Positions 26,303 to 35,714 are shown, counted from the stretch's first letter. The stretch: DNA of 64,000 nucleotides from JADJPO01 sp046330955 (GCA_046330955.1 JAXLRT010000012.1:1-64000); one strand, 5' to 3'. Numbers and translations: made by a program. The notes: generated by a model from the letters alone, not told the origin.

Positions 26303-26956
26303 TCAGTGCCCTGAGTGGTCGTCCAGCAGCGAGCGCATCGATCGCGTCGGCGGGAGCCAGGCGCCACCCTCGGGCAGGTTGTCCAGCCGCACCCGGGGCA
26401 ACGGCTGGGTGAAGGCCCCCGGCACGTCCTCGAGGTCGAGGAAGGTCAGCACGTCCGATTCCTGCGCGTAGCCGGCGACCTCGGCGAACGAGATCACGAT
26501 GACGTCGACGCCGTCGCGCCCCAGCCGCTCCAGCGGCTCGAGGAAGTTGCGTCCGTCGCCGCTGGCCACCACCAGGCGGCGGAGCCGGCGGCTCGCCGCT
26601 CGGCGTTCGATGTGGGCCAGCATGTCGAGGTCGACGTCGTCCTCGGGTCCGAGCTTGGGCCGGGCGAACACCGCGTAGCCGAACGAGCGGATCGCCTCGA
26701 TCCAGCCCCGCATGTTCACCGCGCCGCCGGGGGGCACGTTGGCGAACACGCACCCCTCGACCTCGGCGTCCCCGGCCCCGGACAGCAGCCACTTGGCGAC
26801 CGCGTCGAACCTCGGCCGCGACGCCGGGGTGGGACGCCCGCCGATCACGTTCGACAACGTCATGTCGATGTTCGGCGCGTCCCAGACCAGCAGGTCCAAC
26901 GCCACATCCGTGGCCTGTGCCTGCTCCGGCACGGTGACGGCGGCGCTCTCAGTCAT
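26303..26956 (-). CDS. NYN-domain (PIN-like) protein
   Basis: 217 residues of the NYN/LabA (DUF88) group, a PIN-like fold that often has RNase activity. Acidic motifs are present in order: VWDAPNIDMTL, DDVDLDMLAHIE, VVASGDGRNFLEPL and DVIVISFAEVAGY. The ATG at 26956 overlaps the 3' end of ftsK by 8 bp, so it is probably translated from the ftsK message. An RNA target is inferred only from the fold. Confidence 0.85.
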   Translation of the reverse strand: MTESAAVTVPEQAQATDVALDLLVWDAPNIDMTLSNVIGGRPTPASRPRFDAVAKWLLSGAGDAEVEGCVFANVPPGGAVNMRGWIEAIRSFGYAVFARPKLGPEDDVDLDMLAHIERRAASRRLRRLVVASGDGRNFLEPLERLGRDGVDVIVISFAEVAGYAQESDVLTFLDLEDVPGAFTQPLPRVRLDNLPEGGAWLPPTRSMRSLLDDHSGH

Positions 26957-29732
26957 CGCCGGGCTCCCATTCGTCGGGGATCCGGCCGGCGTCGTCGTCT
27001 GCGTCGTCCCGGTCGTCGACGCGGGAGCGCGCTTGATCGTGGGTCACGCCGTCCATGGTGACGGGTACGTCCTCGCCGCGCATCAGGGCCAGGGTGGCGG
27101 ACAGGTCGTCGGGGCGCACCAGGACGTCGCGGGCCTTGCTGCCCTCGCTCGGCCCGACCACGCCGCGCGACTCAAGCAGATCCATCAGGCGCCCGGCCTT
27201 GGCGAACCCGACCCGCAACTTGCGCTGCAGCATCGAGGTCGACCCGAACTGGGTGTTGACCACGAGCTCGGCGGCCGCGAGCAGCAGCTCGAGGTCGTCG
27301 CCGATGTCGTCGTCCACCTGCTTCTTGACCACCGGCGCGGCGACGTCCTCGCGGTAGCTGGGCGCGAGCTGCTTCTTGACGTGCTCGACCACCTGGCGGA
27401 TCTCGGACTCGGTGACCCAGGCGCCCTGCACCCGGGCGGTCTTGCTGGCGCCCATCGGCAGGAACAGGGCATCGCCCTGACCGATCAGCTTCTCGGCACC
27501 GGGCTGGTCCAGGACGACGCGCGAGTCGGTGACCGAGCTGGTCGCGAAGGCCATGCGGCTGGGCACGTTGGCCTTGATCAGGCCGGTGACCACGTCGACG
27601 CTGGGCCGCTGGGTCGCCAGCACCAGGTGGATGCCGGCGGCGCGGGCGAGCTGGGTGATGCGCACGATCGAGTCCTCGACGTCGCGCGGGGCCACCATCA
27701 TCAGGTCTGCCAGCTCGTCGACGATCACCAGTAGGTAGGGGTACGGCGTGACCTTGCGCTCGCTGCCCGGCGGGACGACGACCTTGCCCGCGCGCACCGC
27801 GGCGTTGAAGTCGTCGATGTGCTTGAAGCCGAACGCCGCCAGGTCGTCGTAGCGGGCGTCCATCTCCTTCACGACCCAGCCGAGCGCCTCGGCGGCCTTC
27901 TTCGGGTTGGTGATGATCGGCGTGATCAGGTGCGGGATGCCCTCGTAGATGGACAGTTCCACCCGCTTGGGGTCGACCAGCACCATGCGCACCTCGTCCG
28001 GCGTGGAGCGCATCAGGATCGAGGTGATCATCGAGTTCACGAAGCCCGACTTACCGGCACCGGTCGCCCCGGCGACCAGCAGGTGGGGCATCTTGGCGAG
28101 GTTGGCGACCACGTAGCCGCCCTCGACGTCCTTGCCGACACCGATCACCATCGGGTGGGTGACCTTGCGGGCCGCCTGGCTGCGCAAGACGTCGCCGAGG
28201 GAGACGGTCTCGCGGTCGGTGTTGGGGATCTCGATACCGATCGCGGACTTGCCGGGGATCGGCGACAGGATCCGGACGTCGGCGCTGGCCACCGCGTAGG
28301 AGATGTTCTTGCTCAGCTGGGTGACCCGCTCGACCTTGACCGCGGGGCCGACCTCGACCTCGTAGCGGGTGACCGTCGGGCCACGGCTGAACCCGGTGAC
28401 CCGGGCGTCGATCTCGAACTGCTCGAAGACGGTGGTCAGCGCCTCGACCACCTTGTCGTTGGACGCGCTGCGGGCCTTGGGCGGTGAGCCGGGCGTGAGC
28501 AGGTCCGAGGGCGGCAGCGCGTAGCTGACGTTGCCGAGCAGCAGCTGCTCGACCCGCGGCGGCAGCTGGGTGGTCGGCGGCGGTTCGGGCGGCGACTTGT
28601 GCTCGACCAGCACTCCGGGCGCGACCGGGCGCTTCTCCCCCGGGCGCGGGCCGGACAGCACCACGGTGTCCTCGGGGTCGCCGGTGCGGCCGGCACGGGA
28701 CGACGCGCCGGCCTTGGCGCCGGGGGTCGCCTTGTCGACGTCCACCACGGCCTTGACGAAGGCCTCGTCCCCGGCGAGCGAGCCGTCCGGGGCCGCCTTG
28801 CCGGGGCGGCGGCGCCGCTTGGTCAGGAAGCTGGACGGCGCAGGGCCGTCGTCCTCGACCGGCTGGTCGTCGATCACCGGCCCGGCGCGCCCGGTCAGCA
28901 GGTCGCCGGCCTCGCGCAGCCGGACCCCGACCTCGTAGATCGGGGTCGCGGTGAGCACCAGCAGGCCGAACAGGGCCAGCAACACCAGGATCGGCACGGT
29001 GACCCACACGGTGACCGCGGCCTCGATCGGCGAGGAGAGCAGGTAGCCGATCATGCCTCCGCCGGCCTGCATCGCCGTCGACCCCTCGGGTGGGGTGGGG
29101 ATGCCGGCCGCCACGTGGAGCAGCCCGGCCGAGGCGCCACCCAGGATCATCGCGCCCAGTTGCAGCCGCCGCAGCGCGTCGTCGGCCGGGTCGGTGTCAT
29201 CCGGCTGACGCATGTGCCGCACACCCAGGGCGACCAGCACGACGGGCAGCGCGAGCGCCACCCGACCGAGGCTGCCGGCGAAGATCGTGTGCAGCACGCC
29301 GGCCACCGGCCCGGGCAGGTGCCACCACTCCACGGCGGCCACCACGATGGCCAGCGCAATGTAGAACAACCCGACGCCATCGCGCCGGTGGGCCTCGTCG
29401 AGGTCCAGCAGGTCGCTGCGGAACCGCCGGGTGATACCGCCGAGCAGGTGGGCGGTGCCCATCCACATCGAGGTGATCGCCCGCACCGGCCACGAGGGTC
29501 CGGTGCGGCGACGGGGGTGGCGGGTGGCCGGACGGCGCGCCGGGGGGCGACGCGGCGGAGTGCGGCCCGAGGTGCCGCTGGGGCGGCGTCCGGGGGTGCC
29601 GTTCTTGCCGCGGGCGGCACCGGAGGACGTCGACCGGCCGGCGGCCGGGTCCCGGCCAGGCAACCGAGGCCGCCCACCGGCGGACGAGGACCGGCTCGTC
29701 GGGCGGTTGGTCGTGGACGTACGGGTGGCCAT
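26949..29732 (-). CDS. ftsK: DNA translocase FtsK/SpoIIIE
   Basis: Septum-anchored DNA pump that clears chromosomes at division. About 927 residues. An arginine/proline-rich N-terminus of about 90 residues precedes four transmembrane helices (for example GLFYIALAIVVAAVEWWHL, VALALPVVLVALGV), a Pro-rich linker and the motor. Walker A GATGAGKSGF lies near residue 555, and LVDPKRVELSIYEGIPHLITP is near 580. A winged-helix gamma domain (STSMLQRKLRVGFAKAGRLMDLLE) precedes the acidic C-terminal tail. ATG at 29732 was chosen over the longer open frame because upstream residues are not conserved. Confidence 0.95.
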   Translation of the reverse strand: MATRTSTTNRPTSRSSSAGGRPRLPGRDPAAGRSTSSGAARGKNGTPGRRPSGTSGRTPPRRPPARRPATRHPRRRTGPSWPVRAITSMWMGTAHLLGGITRRFRSDLLDLDEAHRRDGVGLFYIALAIVVAAVEWWHLPGPVAGVLHTIFAGSLGRVALALPVVLVALGVRHMRQPDDTDPADDALRRLQLGAMILGGASAGLLHVAAGIPTPPEGSTAMQAGGGMIGYLLSSPIEAAVTVWVTVPILVLLALFGLLVLTATPIYEVGVRLREAGDLLTGRAGPVIDDQPVEDDGPAPSSFLTKRRRRPGKAAPDGSLAGDEAFVKAVVDVDKATPGAKAGASSRAGRTGDPEDTVVLSGPRPGEKRPVAPGVLVEHKSPPEPPPTTQLPPRVEQLLLGNVSYALPPSDLLTPGSPPKARSASNDKVVEALTTVFEQFEIDARVTGFSRGPTVTRYEVEVGPAVKVERVTQLSKNISYAVASADVRILSPIPGKSAIGIEIPNTDRETVSLGDVLRSQAARKVTHPMVIGVGKDVEGGYVVANLAKMPHLLVAGATGAGKSGFVNSMITSILMRSTPDEVRMVLVDPKRVELSIYEGIPHLITPIITNPKKAAEALGWVVKEMDARYDDLAAFGFKHIDDFNAAVRAGKVVVPPGSERKVTPYPYLLVIVDELADLMMVAPRDVEDSIVRITQLARAAGIHLVLATQRPSVDVVTGLIKANVPSRMAFATSSVTDSRVVLDQPGAEKLIGQGDALFLPMGASKTARVQGAWVTESEIRQVVEHVKKQLAPSYREDVAAPVVKKQVDDDIGDDLELLLAAAELVVNTQFGSTSMLQRKLRVGFAKAGRLMDLLESRGVVGPSEGSKARDVLVRPDDLSATLALMRGEDVPVTMDGVTHDQARSRVDDRDDADDDAGRIPDEWEPGDD

Positions 29733-29816
29733 GGTGGCGAGGCTACGTGACGACCACCCGAACGGCGTAGGCGCCACGCCTGCCCCACGAGTCCCAACTG
29801 TTACCGATTTCAGCCC

Positions 29817-29883
29817 ATGATCGCCGTCAGATCGCAGGTTCCTCCGGCTCACCCGGAGCAAACCGCGATCCAACAGCGATCAT
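29817..29883. repeat. Long inverted repeat at the alr 3' end (family 1, copy 2)
   Basis: Arms 29817-29835 and 29865-29883 pair at 16 of 19 positions (ATGATCGCCGTCAGATCGC). The loop has the stem TCCGG-CTCAC-CCGGA, shared with copy 1 at 6387-6453. The distal arm includes the alr stop codon. It lies between alr and ftsK. Confidence 0.7.
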
Positions 29884-31037
29884 GAATGGAACCGGGGGAC
29901 GCGGCGCCCGATGCCGCAGACCACCTCGTAGCCGATGGTCCCCCAGCGCGCCGCGACGTCGTCCGCGGTGATCCGGTCGGTGCCGGCCGGGCCGGTCTGC
30001 GACCCGATCAGCACCACCTCGTCGCCGACCGCGGCGTCGGGCACGGCGTCCAGGTCGATCATGCACTGGTCCATGCAGACCCGGCCGAGCACCGGTACCC
30101 GACGGCCCCCGACCAGCACCTCGTTGCCGTCGACCCGGCGCCAGCCGTCGGCATAGCCCACCGGGATGGTGCCGATGCGTTGCCGGGCGGTGGTGCGGTA
30201 GCGGTGGCCGTAGCTGACCCCCTCCCCCGGGGGCACCAACTCGACCCGCGCCAGCACCGTCGACCAGCGCAGGGCCGGGCGGATGCTCTCGGGCAGCGGG
30301 ACGGCGTCGCCCGGCGAGAGGCCGTACATCGCGATCCCGAACCGCACCAGGTCGTGGGCGGCTTCGGGGACGGCGAACGTCGCAGCCGAGTTGGCCGCGT
30401 GCACCAGCGCCCGCGGGCGCCCCGCGGCGTCCAGGTCGGTGAGCACCTCGGTCAGATCCGTCAGCGTGTCGGCGAAGCGACGCTGCTGCAGCGCCGTCAC
30501 CCCGGTGCCCGGATCGGCCTCGTCGGCACACGCGAAGTGGGTGAAGATCCCCTGCAGCACCACGCCCTCGGAGGCCACAACCTGCTTCACGAGCTCGCCG
30601 GCGCTCTCGGGCCGCACGCCCACCCGGGTCATGCCGGTGTCCACCTTCACGTGCACCTGCGCCGGACGCCGCGTGGTCGCCGCCGCGGCCCGCGCCACCT
30701 CGAGGTGGTCCGGCGTCCAGATCGTCAGGCTGACGTCCGCCGCCACCAGCTCGGGCACGGCATCCGGCGGGGTGTACCCCAGCATCAGTAGCGGCGCCTC
30801 GATGCCGGCCGCCCGCAGCTGTAGCGCCTCGTCGACCCGGGCCACGCCGAGCCAGGTCGCCCCGCCGTCCAGGGCTGCCCGGGCGACCGGAACGGCTCCG
30901 TGCCCGTACCCATCGGCCTTGACCACCGCCATCACGGCGACGCCACTCACCCGTCGCGCCACCGCGACGTTGCCCCGGATCGCGTCGAGGTCCACCTCGA
31001 CCCAACAGGACTCACGCCGAGCCGTCGCGTCACTCAC
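29880..31037 (-). CDS. alr: Alanine racemase
   Basis: PLP enzyme making D-alanine for peptidoglycan. 385 residues. The PLP lysine is Lys40 in VVKADGYGHG. The second catalytic base is Tyr near residue 274 in GVSYGHRYRT. The C-terminal motif RVCMDQCMIDL is also present. GTG at 31037 (VSDATARRES) gives the usual length; a GTG at 31082 would add 15 residues of low conservation. Same strand as ald but separated from it by a nested palindrome. Confidence 0.95.
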   Translation of the reverse strand: MSDATARRESCWVEVDLDAIRGNVAVARRVSGVAVMAVVKADGYGHGAVPVARAALDGGATWLGVARVDEALQLRAAGIEAPLLMLGYTPPDAVPELVAADVSLTIWTPDHLEVARAAAATTRRPAQVHVKVDTGMTRVGVRPESAGELVKQVVASEGVVLQGIFTHFACADEADPGTGVTALQQRRFADTLTDLTEVLTDLDAAGRPRALVHAANSAATFAVPEAAHDLVRFGIAMYGLSPGDAVPLPESIRPALRWSTVLARVELVPPGEGVSYGHRYRTTARQRIGTIPVGYADGWRRVDGNEVLVGGRRVPVLGRVCMDQCMIDLDAVPDAAVGDEVVLIGSQTGPAGTDRITADDVAARWGTIGYEVVCGIGRRVPRFHS

Positions 31038-31080
31038 CCGCGCGAGCCTATTACCGCCGTCCGCATTCACCGCCCCCACC

Positions 31081-31185
31081 AAACCCGCTCATGCTCCGCA
31101 GCGACCCCGTCATGCTCCGTAGCGGACGGGCCTGAGCCGGCACCAGCGGAGCATCGAGTGTCACCAGCGGAGCATGAGCAGGTTT
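31081..31185. repeat. Nested palindrome, family 2, copy A
   Basis: Outer arms 31081-31099 and 31167-31185 pair at 18 of 19 positions (AAACCCGCTCATGCTCCGC). Inner arms carry ATGCTCCG and CGGAGCAT (31112-31119 and 31146-31153). It fills most of the ald-alr gap. Related copies are at 48528-48630 and 49403-49507. Confidence 0.85.
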
Positions 31186-31198
31186 CGTGGTTCGGACG

Positions 31199-32314
31199 TC
31201 AGGCGAGGACGTCGGCCAGGGCGCGGTGGGTCAGGCCGAAGGCGTCGGCGACCGGGCCGTTGGTGACCTCGCCACCGAAGGTGTTCAGGCCCTTGGCCAG
31301 GCTGGCGTCGTCGGTCAGCGCCTGGCGCCAGCCCTTGTCGGCCAGCCGCACCGCATACCCGAGGGTGGCGTTGGTCAGCGCCCAGGTCGAGGTCTTCGGG
31401 ACGGCGCCGGGCATGTTCGCGACGCAGTAGTAGATCGAGTCGTGCACCATGAACGTCGGGTCGGCGTGCGTGGTGGGCCGCGAGCCCTCGAAGCAGCCGC
31501 CCTGGTCGATGGCGACGTCGACCAGCACCGAGCCGGGCTTCATCTCCTTGACCATGTCGTCGGTGACCAGCTTGGGCGCCTTGGCGCCGGGGATGAGCAC
31601 GGTGCCGATCACCATGTCGGCGCCCAGCACCTCCTCGCGCACCGACAACTTCGAGGACGCGATCTGGCGCACCCGGTTGTCGTAGCGCCAGAAGCTCATC
31701 CGCAGCTTGTCGAGGTCGGTGTCGAGCATGGTGACCTCGGCGCCCATGCCGAGGGCGATGTTGGCGGCGTTCTGGCCGGCCACACCGGCACCCAGGACGA
31801 CGACCTTGGCGTTGGCCACACCACCGATGGCGCCCATCAGCACACCCTGGCCGCCGTAGGCCTTCATCATCGCGTGCGCCCCGACCTGCGGCGCGAGGCA
31901 GCCCGCCACCTCGGACATCGGGTAGAGCAGCGGCAACAGGCCCGAGGGCAACTGCACCGTCTCGTAGGCGATCGAGGTGACCTTGCGCTTCATCAGCTCC
32001 TCGGTGAGCGGCTGGTCGGCGGCCAGGTGCAGGTAGGTGAACAGCACCAGGTCCTCACGCAGCCGGTGGTACTCGCTGGCGATCGGCTCCTTGACCTTCA
32101 TCACCATGTCGCTCGCGGCCCACAGGTCGTCGGCCGAGTCGATGATCTGCGCACCCTGCGCCACGAAGTCGGCGTCCGTGATCGCCGAACCGACGCCGGC
32201 GTTCCGCTCGATCAGCACCTCGTGCCCATGGGCGACCAGTTCGGCCACCCCGACGGGCGTGATGCCCACCCGGTACTCCTGGTTCTTGACCTCGCGAGGA
32301 ACGCCAACCTTCAT
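31199..32314 (-). CDS. ald: Alanine dehydrogenase
   Basis: NAD-dependent enzyme interconverting L-alanine and pyruvate plus ammonia. 371 residues, the family length. It starts MKVGVPREVKNQEYRVGITP, has MVMKVKEPIASEY and KRKVTSIAYETVQ, and the Rossmann motif VLGAGVAGQNAANIALGMGA. ATG at 32314 is preferred over ATG at 32323 because AAAGGA is then eight bases away. An Lrp-type regulator gene is divergent across 165 bp, the same layout as mycobacterial ald/aldR. Confidence 0.96.
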   Translation of the reverse strand: MKVGVPREVKNQEYRVGITPVGVAELVAHGHEVLIERNAGVGSAITDADFVAQGAQIIDSADDLWAASDMVMKVKEPIASEYHRLREDLVLFTYLHLAADQPLTEELMKRKVTSIAYETVQLPSGLLPLLYPMSEVAGCLAPQVGAHAMMKAYGGQGVLMGAIGGVANAKVVVLGAGVAGQNAANIALGMGAEVTMLDTDLDKLRMSFWRYDNRVRQIASSKLSVREEVLGADMVIGTVLIPGAKAPKLVTDDMVKEMKPGSVLVDVAIDQGGCFEGSRPTTHADPTFMVHDSIYYCVANMPGAVPKTSTWALTNATLGYAVRLADKGWRQALTDDASLAKGLNTFGGEVTNGPVADAFGLTHRALADVLA

Positions 32315-32405
32315 GACGATCATCCTTTCGTCCCGGTGCAGCGACCGCCGCTGCTCGACCCCGGCACTTCGATGGCGGCAGCTTAGTGACGAATCCGGCG
32401 CAGGT

Positions 32406-32420
32406 GGTGCCATAGGCACC
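32406..32420. promoter_or_regulatory. Palindrome in the ald / Lrp-regulator intergenic region
   Basis: GGTGCC-ATA-GGCACC is a perfect 6-3-6 palindrome between the divergent ald and regulator genes. It is a candidate regulator site; its sequence does not prove AldR binding. Confidence 0.35.
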
Positions 32421-32479
32421 CCAGATTGACCGTTCGGATGGCATGATCTACCACGAAATCAGGATTCGAGAGGTCAAAC

Positions 32480-32959
32480 ATGCCGCAGCCCCCCGAGCCG
32501 CTCCGCCTCGACCAGATCGATCGCGCCATTCTGCGCCTGTTGCAGCAGGACGGCCGGTTGACCAACGCCGACCTGGCCAAGCAGGTGAGACTGTCGCCCT
32601 CGCCGTGCCTACGCCGGGTGAAGGCGCTCGAGCAGGCCGGCTACATCACCGGCTACACCGCCGTGCTCGATCCGGCCAAGCTGCACCGCTCCCTGCACGT
32701 GATGGTGATGGTCAGCCTGACCTCCCAGCGCCAGGAGACCCTCGAGGCCTTCGAGCGGGCCGTGAGCGAGCTGGACGACGTCCTGGCGTGTTACCTCATC
32801 GCGGGCGAGGCCGACTACCTGCTCACGGTCGCGGTCAAGGACCTGGACGCCTATCAGCAGCTCTACACCCGACGCCTGGGCGAGTTGCCCGGGGTGGCGT
32901 CGATGAAGAGTCTGGTGACCATGAAGGCTGTCAAGGCCTCGACGGCCCTGCCGGTGTGA
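32480..32959 (+). CDS. Lrp/AsnC-family regulator (AldR-like)
   Basis: 159 residues. The N-terminal HTH LDQIDRAILRLLQQDGRLTNADLAKQV and SPSPCLRRVKALEQAGYI is followed by an AsnC ligand-binding domain (ACYLIAGEADYLLTVAVKDLDAY). Divergent from ald, so it probably controls ald in response to alanine or another amino acid. Its 3' end overlaps that of the convergent membrane-hydrolase gene by 29 bp. Confidence 0.88.
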   Translation: MPQPPEPLRLDQIDRAILRLLQQDGRLTNADLAKQVRLSPSPCLRRVKALEQAGYITGYTAVLDPAKLHRSLHVMVMVSLTSQRQETLEAFERAVSELDDVLACYLIAGEADYLLTVAVKDLDAYQQLYTRRLGELPGVASMKSLVTMKAVKASTALPV

Positions 32960-35708
32960 GCCCCTGGTCCCGACCACGAGCACGATCACTGCCCATCTCG
33001 TCCGCCCGCACGATCCCAGGATCATCCGAACGGCCGAGGTGCACCGGCTCGTCACCGGGGAACTCTCCTGGGTGCCGCGAGGGCCAGGTATCGGCCCTCG
33101 CGGACCACTCCTCCCCGGACGACTCCCCGGACGGCGCCATGCCCAGCAGGCGCACCAGCTCGTCGCGAATCTCGGCGAACCGCGCACTCATCGGGTAGTC
33201 GCTGTGCCCGCGGATCGGCGGGTCCACCACCTCTCCCGGCGGGTCGGGTCGCAGTCCGCGCCCCTGGCCCGGGTCGAGGTCACACGGATCGACCACGCCG
33301 CGGTCGACGGCCACCCCGAGCGGGTCGCGCTCCCCCACCAGGCCGGCGTCCGGGTCACCCACGAGGTGCCGCGCCGTGGCGCTGGCACTGATCGGCCAGC
33401 CGAGGTAGTCGGTGTCGCGGTACAGGCTGCGCCAGCGCACGCCGTCCCACCCCGCTCGCGGGTCGCCGCCGAGCAGCACGGCCAGGCGTTCACGGGCGTG
33501 GCGACCGAAGAACGCGGGGAAGGTCCGGCCGTAGAGCCGCGTGATCTGGGTGCCCATGGTGAGCAGGGCAACGTGCTCGCGGCGGTCGGGCGAGAGCTGG
33601 GCGATGGCGGCGGCGCACAACAGGCTGCCCTGACTGTGACCGGCCAGCACCAGCGGGGTGCGCTCGAACGCCCCGATGCGCGTGACCAGTTGCGGGACAG
33701 CACGTTCGGCGTAGCAGGGCGGCGCGAACGGGTGGGCGCCCCGGGGCCAGAACGTGGCGATGTCCCAGAGCACCCCCAGCGAGCGCCGGAAGGTGGGCTT
33801 GCGGTAGGTCAGCCCGATCACCAGGGTGAGGCCGCCCAGCAACAGCACCGCCAGCTTCGCCCCGATCACCACCACCGTGTGGCGTGGCGTGTCGGGCCAG
33901 CCGAACCAGGTCAGCACGTCGTACCAGGCACCCCATCGAGGCACCGCGCGGCACACGGTCATCGGCGCTCGGCAGACCGTCACCGCTGCCCCGGCGACGA
34001 CCACCGGCACGACCAGGACGGCGAACCAGCCCAGCACCGTGAGGCCGATGAACCCCACGAAGCGGTGCAGGCCCTGGGCTGCCGCGACGTCCCGTGCCCG
34101 CACCCGCACGTGACGTTCGGCGTCGGCGACCAGCGGCATCAGGTGGTGACGGGCCGCCGAACGAGCCGCGGCGAGGGTGATGCCCGCGGTCACCGCAGCG
34201 ATCAGCGCCAGCACGGCGCCGACGGCGAGCCCGACGGCACTCCACTGCATCGTCACCGGGAACTCGGGTCGGCGGGCGCCGACGCCGTTGCCGTCCAGCC
34301 AGCCCTGGACGCCGAACAGGACGGCGATGCTGTAGAGCCAGCCCAGAATCCATCCCAGCCCGGCGAAAACCGGTGTGGCCAGGCCGTTCCACGCCGGCTG
34401 ATCGGGGCCGTCTCGCCGGCCGGCTGCCCGCGCCTCCCACCAGGTCAGCACGAGCACGAACCCCAAGAGCACGACCTGGACGGCGTACAGCCCCCGCACG
34501 CTGGCATCCAGACCCGGTTGCGGCCCGGCCACCGCCGGCGCCGAGGCGGGCGGTGGGGCGGTGTGGGCCGCGGCGGCGGCGAGCAGCAGCGAGACCGCCG
34601 CCAGCCCGGCGGGCAGCCAGCTGAGCCAGAGTTCCCACCCGGGCACGGCACCGTTGCGCACGCGTACCACGGGGAGCCACAGCAGACCGAGCGCCGCGAT
34701 CAGCGCCACCGCGGCCAGTACCTGTGACAGCTCTGCCAGCCGCCCGGGCAGCGTGGCACGGTCGGCGCGCACGCACGCCGCGAGCAGGTAGGCGACGCTA
34801 CCCAGCCCGGCGGCCAGGTGGATCCGCCGCAGGGCACGCACCTGGTCCTCACCGCTCCAGAACGACCCGTGTTCGAAGGCTGTGGGCTCGACCACCTGGG
34901 CCGCAACGGGTTTCGCCGTCTGCGAGCGGCCCGAGGCAGTGGGCACCACCGACTCGTAGCCGATGGACTTGCCGGCCAGCCACCACACCGCGGCCTGGAC
35001 CGCCACCGGCACCAGGGCCATCAGCAGCGCCCGGTGCTCGGCCACGGCGAAGTAGGGGTCGGTGAACACGCCGCCCAGGAACGGCAGCTGCCGAGAACAC
35101 CCGGCACCGCACTGCCAGCCCACCAGGTCCATCGAGGCGGCGCTCATCGCGATCAGCAGGGTGGCGGTGAGGCTGAGCGCCAGCGCCCGCACGGTCCACG
35201 CGAGCAGGGCGGTGGCGCCCTTCTCGCGCAGATCGGCCGGCACCCTCGGCCGGCTCCACAGCGCGACGTTCACCAAGGCGAAGGGCAACAGCGCGCTCCA
35301 CCCGGCGCGGCGCAGGTCCTTGGCGGCCAGGTCGCGCTGGCCGGAGGTCAGCTGGCCCCAGCTGAACGCCTCGACGACGTAACGCGAGGCGCCGGAACGG
35401 GTTTCACCATGCTGTGGGCCCACCCGTTCAGCCGGCCCAGCCGGCTCAGCTGTGGCCGTGGGCACGGTGTCGGGGTGGCGATAGAAGCCGGTGACGGCAT
35501 CTCCGGCGACGCGCACCAGAGCCGGCTCGGCGGCCGGCACCGGAGTGGCCGGCACCGCCCCGGAATCGCCCTCGACGGCGGCCGGTTCGGCCGGCGACCA
35601 GGTGCGCAGCACGGAACTCGGCGGGGTGTTCGACACCCCGTGCACGCGAAGCTCCCAGATCGACTGTTCCACACCGACAGGAGCCGCCGGACCACCGTCC
35701 GGATACAC
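32931..35708 (-). CDS. Large membrane protein with split alpha/beta-hydrolase motifs
   Basis: 925 residues, not matched to a named family. Near the N-terminus IWELRVHGVSNTPP (His23-Gly24) looks like the oxyanion-hole strand of an alpha/beta hydrolase. About ten hydrophobic segments follow (about residues 130-640), for example LLIAMSAASMDLVGW and TVLGWFAVLVVPVVVAGAAV. Then LVLAGHSQGSLLCAAAIAQL at about 690 is a classic nucleophile elbow with Ser. A late DPCDLDPG and GHSDYP region could supply the acid and histidine. The C-terminal tail is charged. GTG start at 35708 is six bases after the psuG stop, so it ends the dapA-rnj-psuK-psuG run. Substrate unknown; a lipid is possible. Confidence 0.7.
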   Translation of the reverse strand: MYPDGGPAAPVGVEQSIWELRVHGVSNTPPSSVLRTWSPAEPAAVEGDSGAVPATPVPAAEPALVRVAGDAVTGFYRHPDTVPTATAEPAGPAERVGPQHGETRSGASRYVVEAFSWGQLTSGQRDLAAKDLRRAGWSALLPFALVNVALWSRPRVPADLREKGATALLAWTVRALALSLTATLLIAMSAASMDLVGWQCGAGCSRQLPFLGGVFTDPYFAVAEHRALLMALVPVAVQAAVWWLAGKSIGYESVVPTASGRSQTAKPVAAQVVEPTAFEHGSFWSGEDQVRALRRIHLAAGLGSVAYLLAACVRADRATLPGRLAELSQVLAAVALIAALGLLWLPVVRVRNGAVPGWELWLSWLPAGLAAVSLLLAAAAAHTAPPPASAPAVAGPQPGLDASVRGLYAVQVVLLGFVLVLTWWEARAAGRRDGPDQPAWNGLATPVFAGLGWILGWLYSIAVLFGVQGWLDGNGVGARRPEFPVTMQWSAVGLAVGAVLALIAAVTAGITLAAARSAARHHLMPLVADAERHVRVRARDVAAAQGLHRFVGFIGLTVLGWFAVLVVPVVVAGAAVTVCRAPMTVCRAVPRWGAWYDVLTWFGWPDTPRHTVVVIGAKLAVLLLGGLTLVIGLTYRKPTFRRSLGVLWDIATFWPRGAHPFAPPCYAERAVPQLVTRIGAFERTPLVLAGHSQGSLLCAAAIAQLSPDRREHVALLTMGTQITRLYGRTFPAFFGRHARERLAVLLGGDPRAGWDGVRWRSLYRDTDYLGWPISASATARHLVGDPDAGLVGERDPLGVAVDRGVVDPCDLDPGQGRGLRPDPPGEVVDPPIRGHSDYPMSARFAEIRDELVRLLGMAPSGESSGEEWSARADTWPSRHPGEFPGDEPVHLGRSDDPGIVRADEMGSDRARGRDQGLTPAGPSRP

Positions 35709-35714
35709 CCGATC

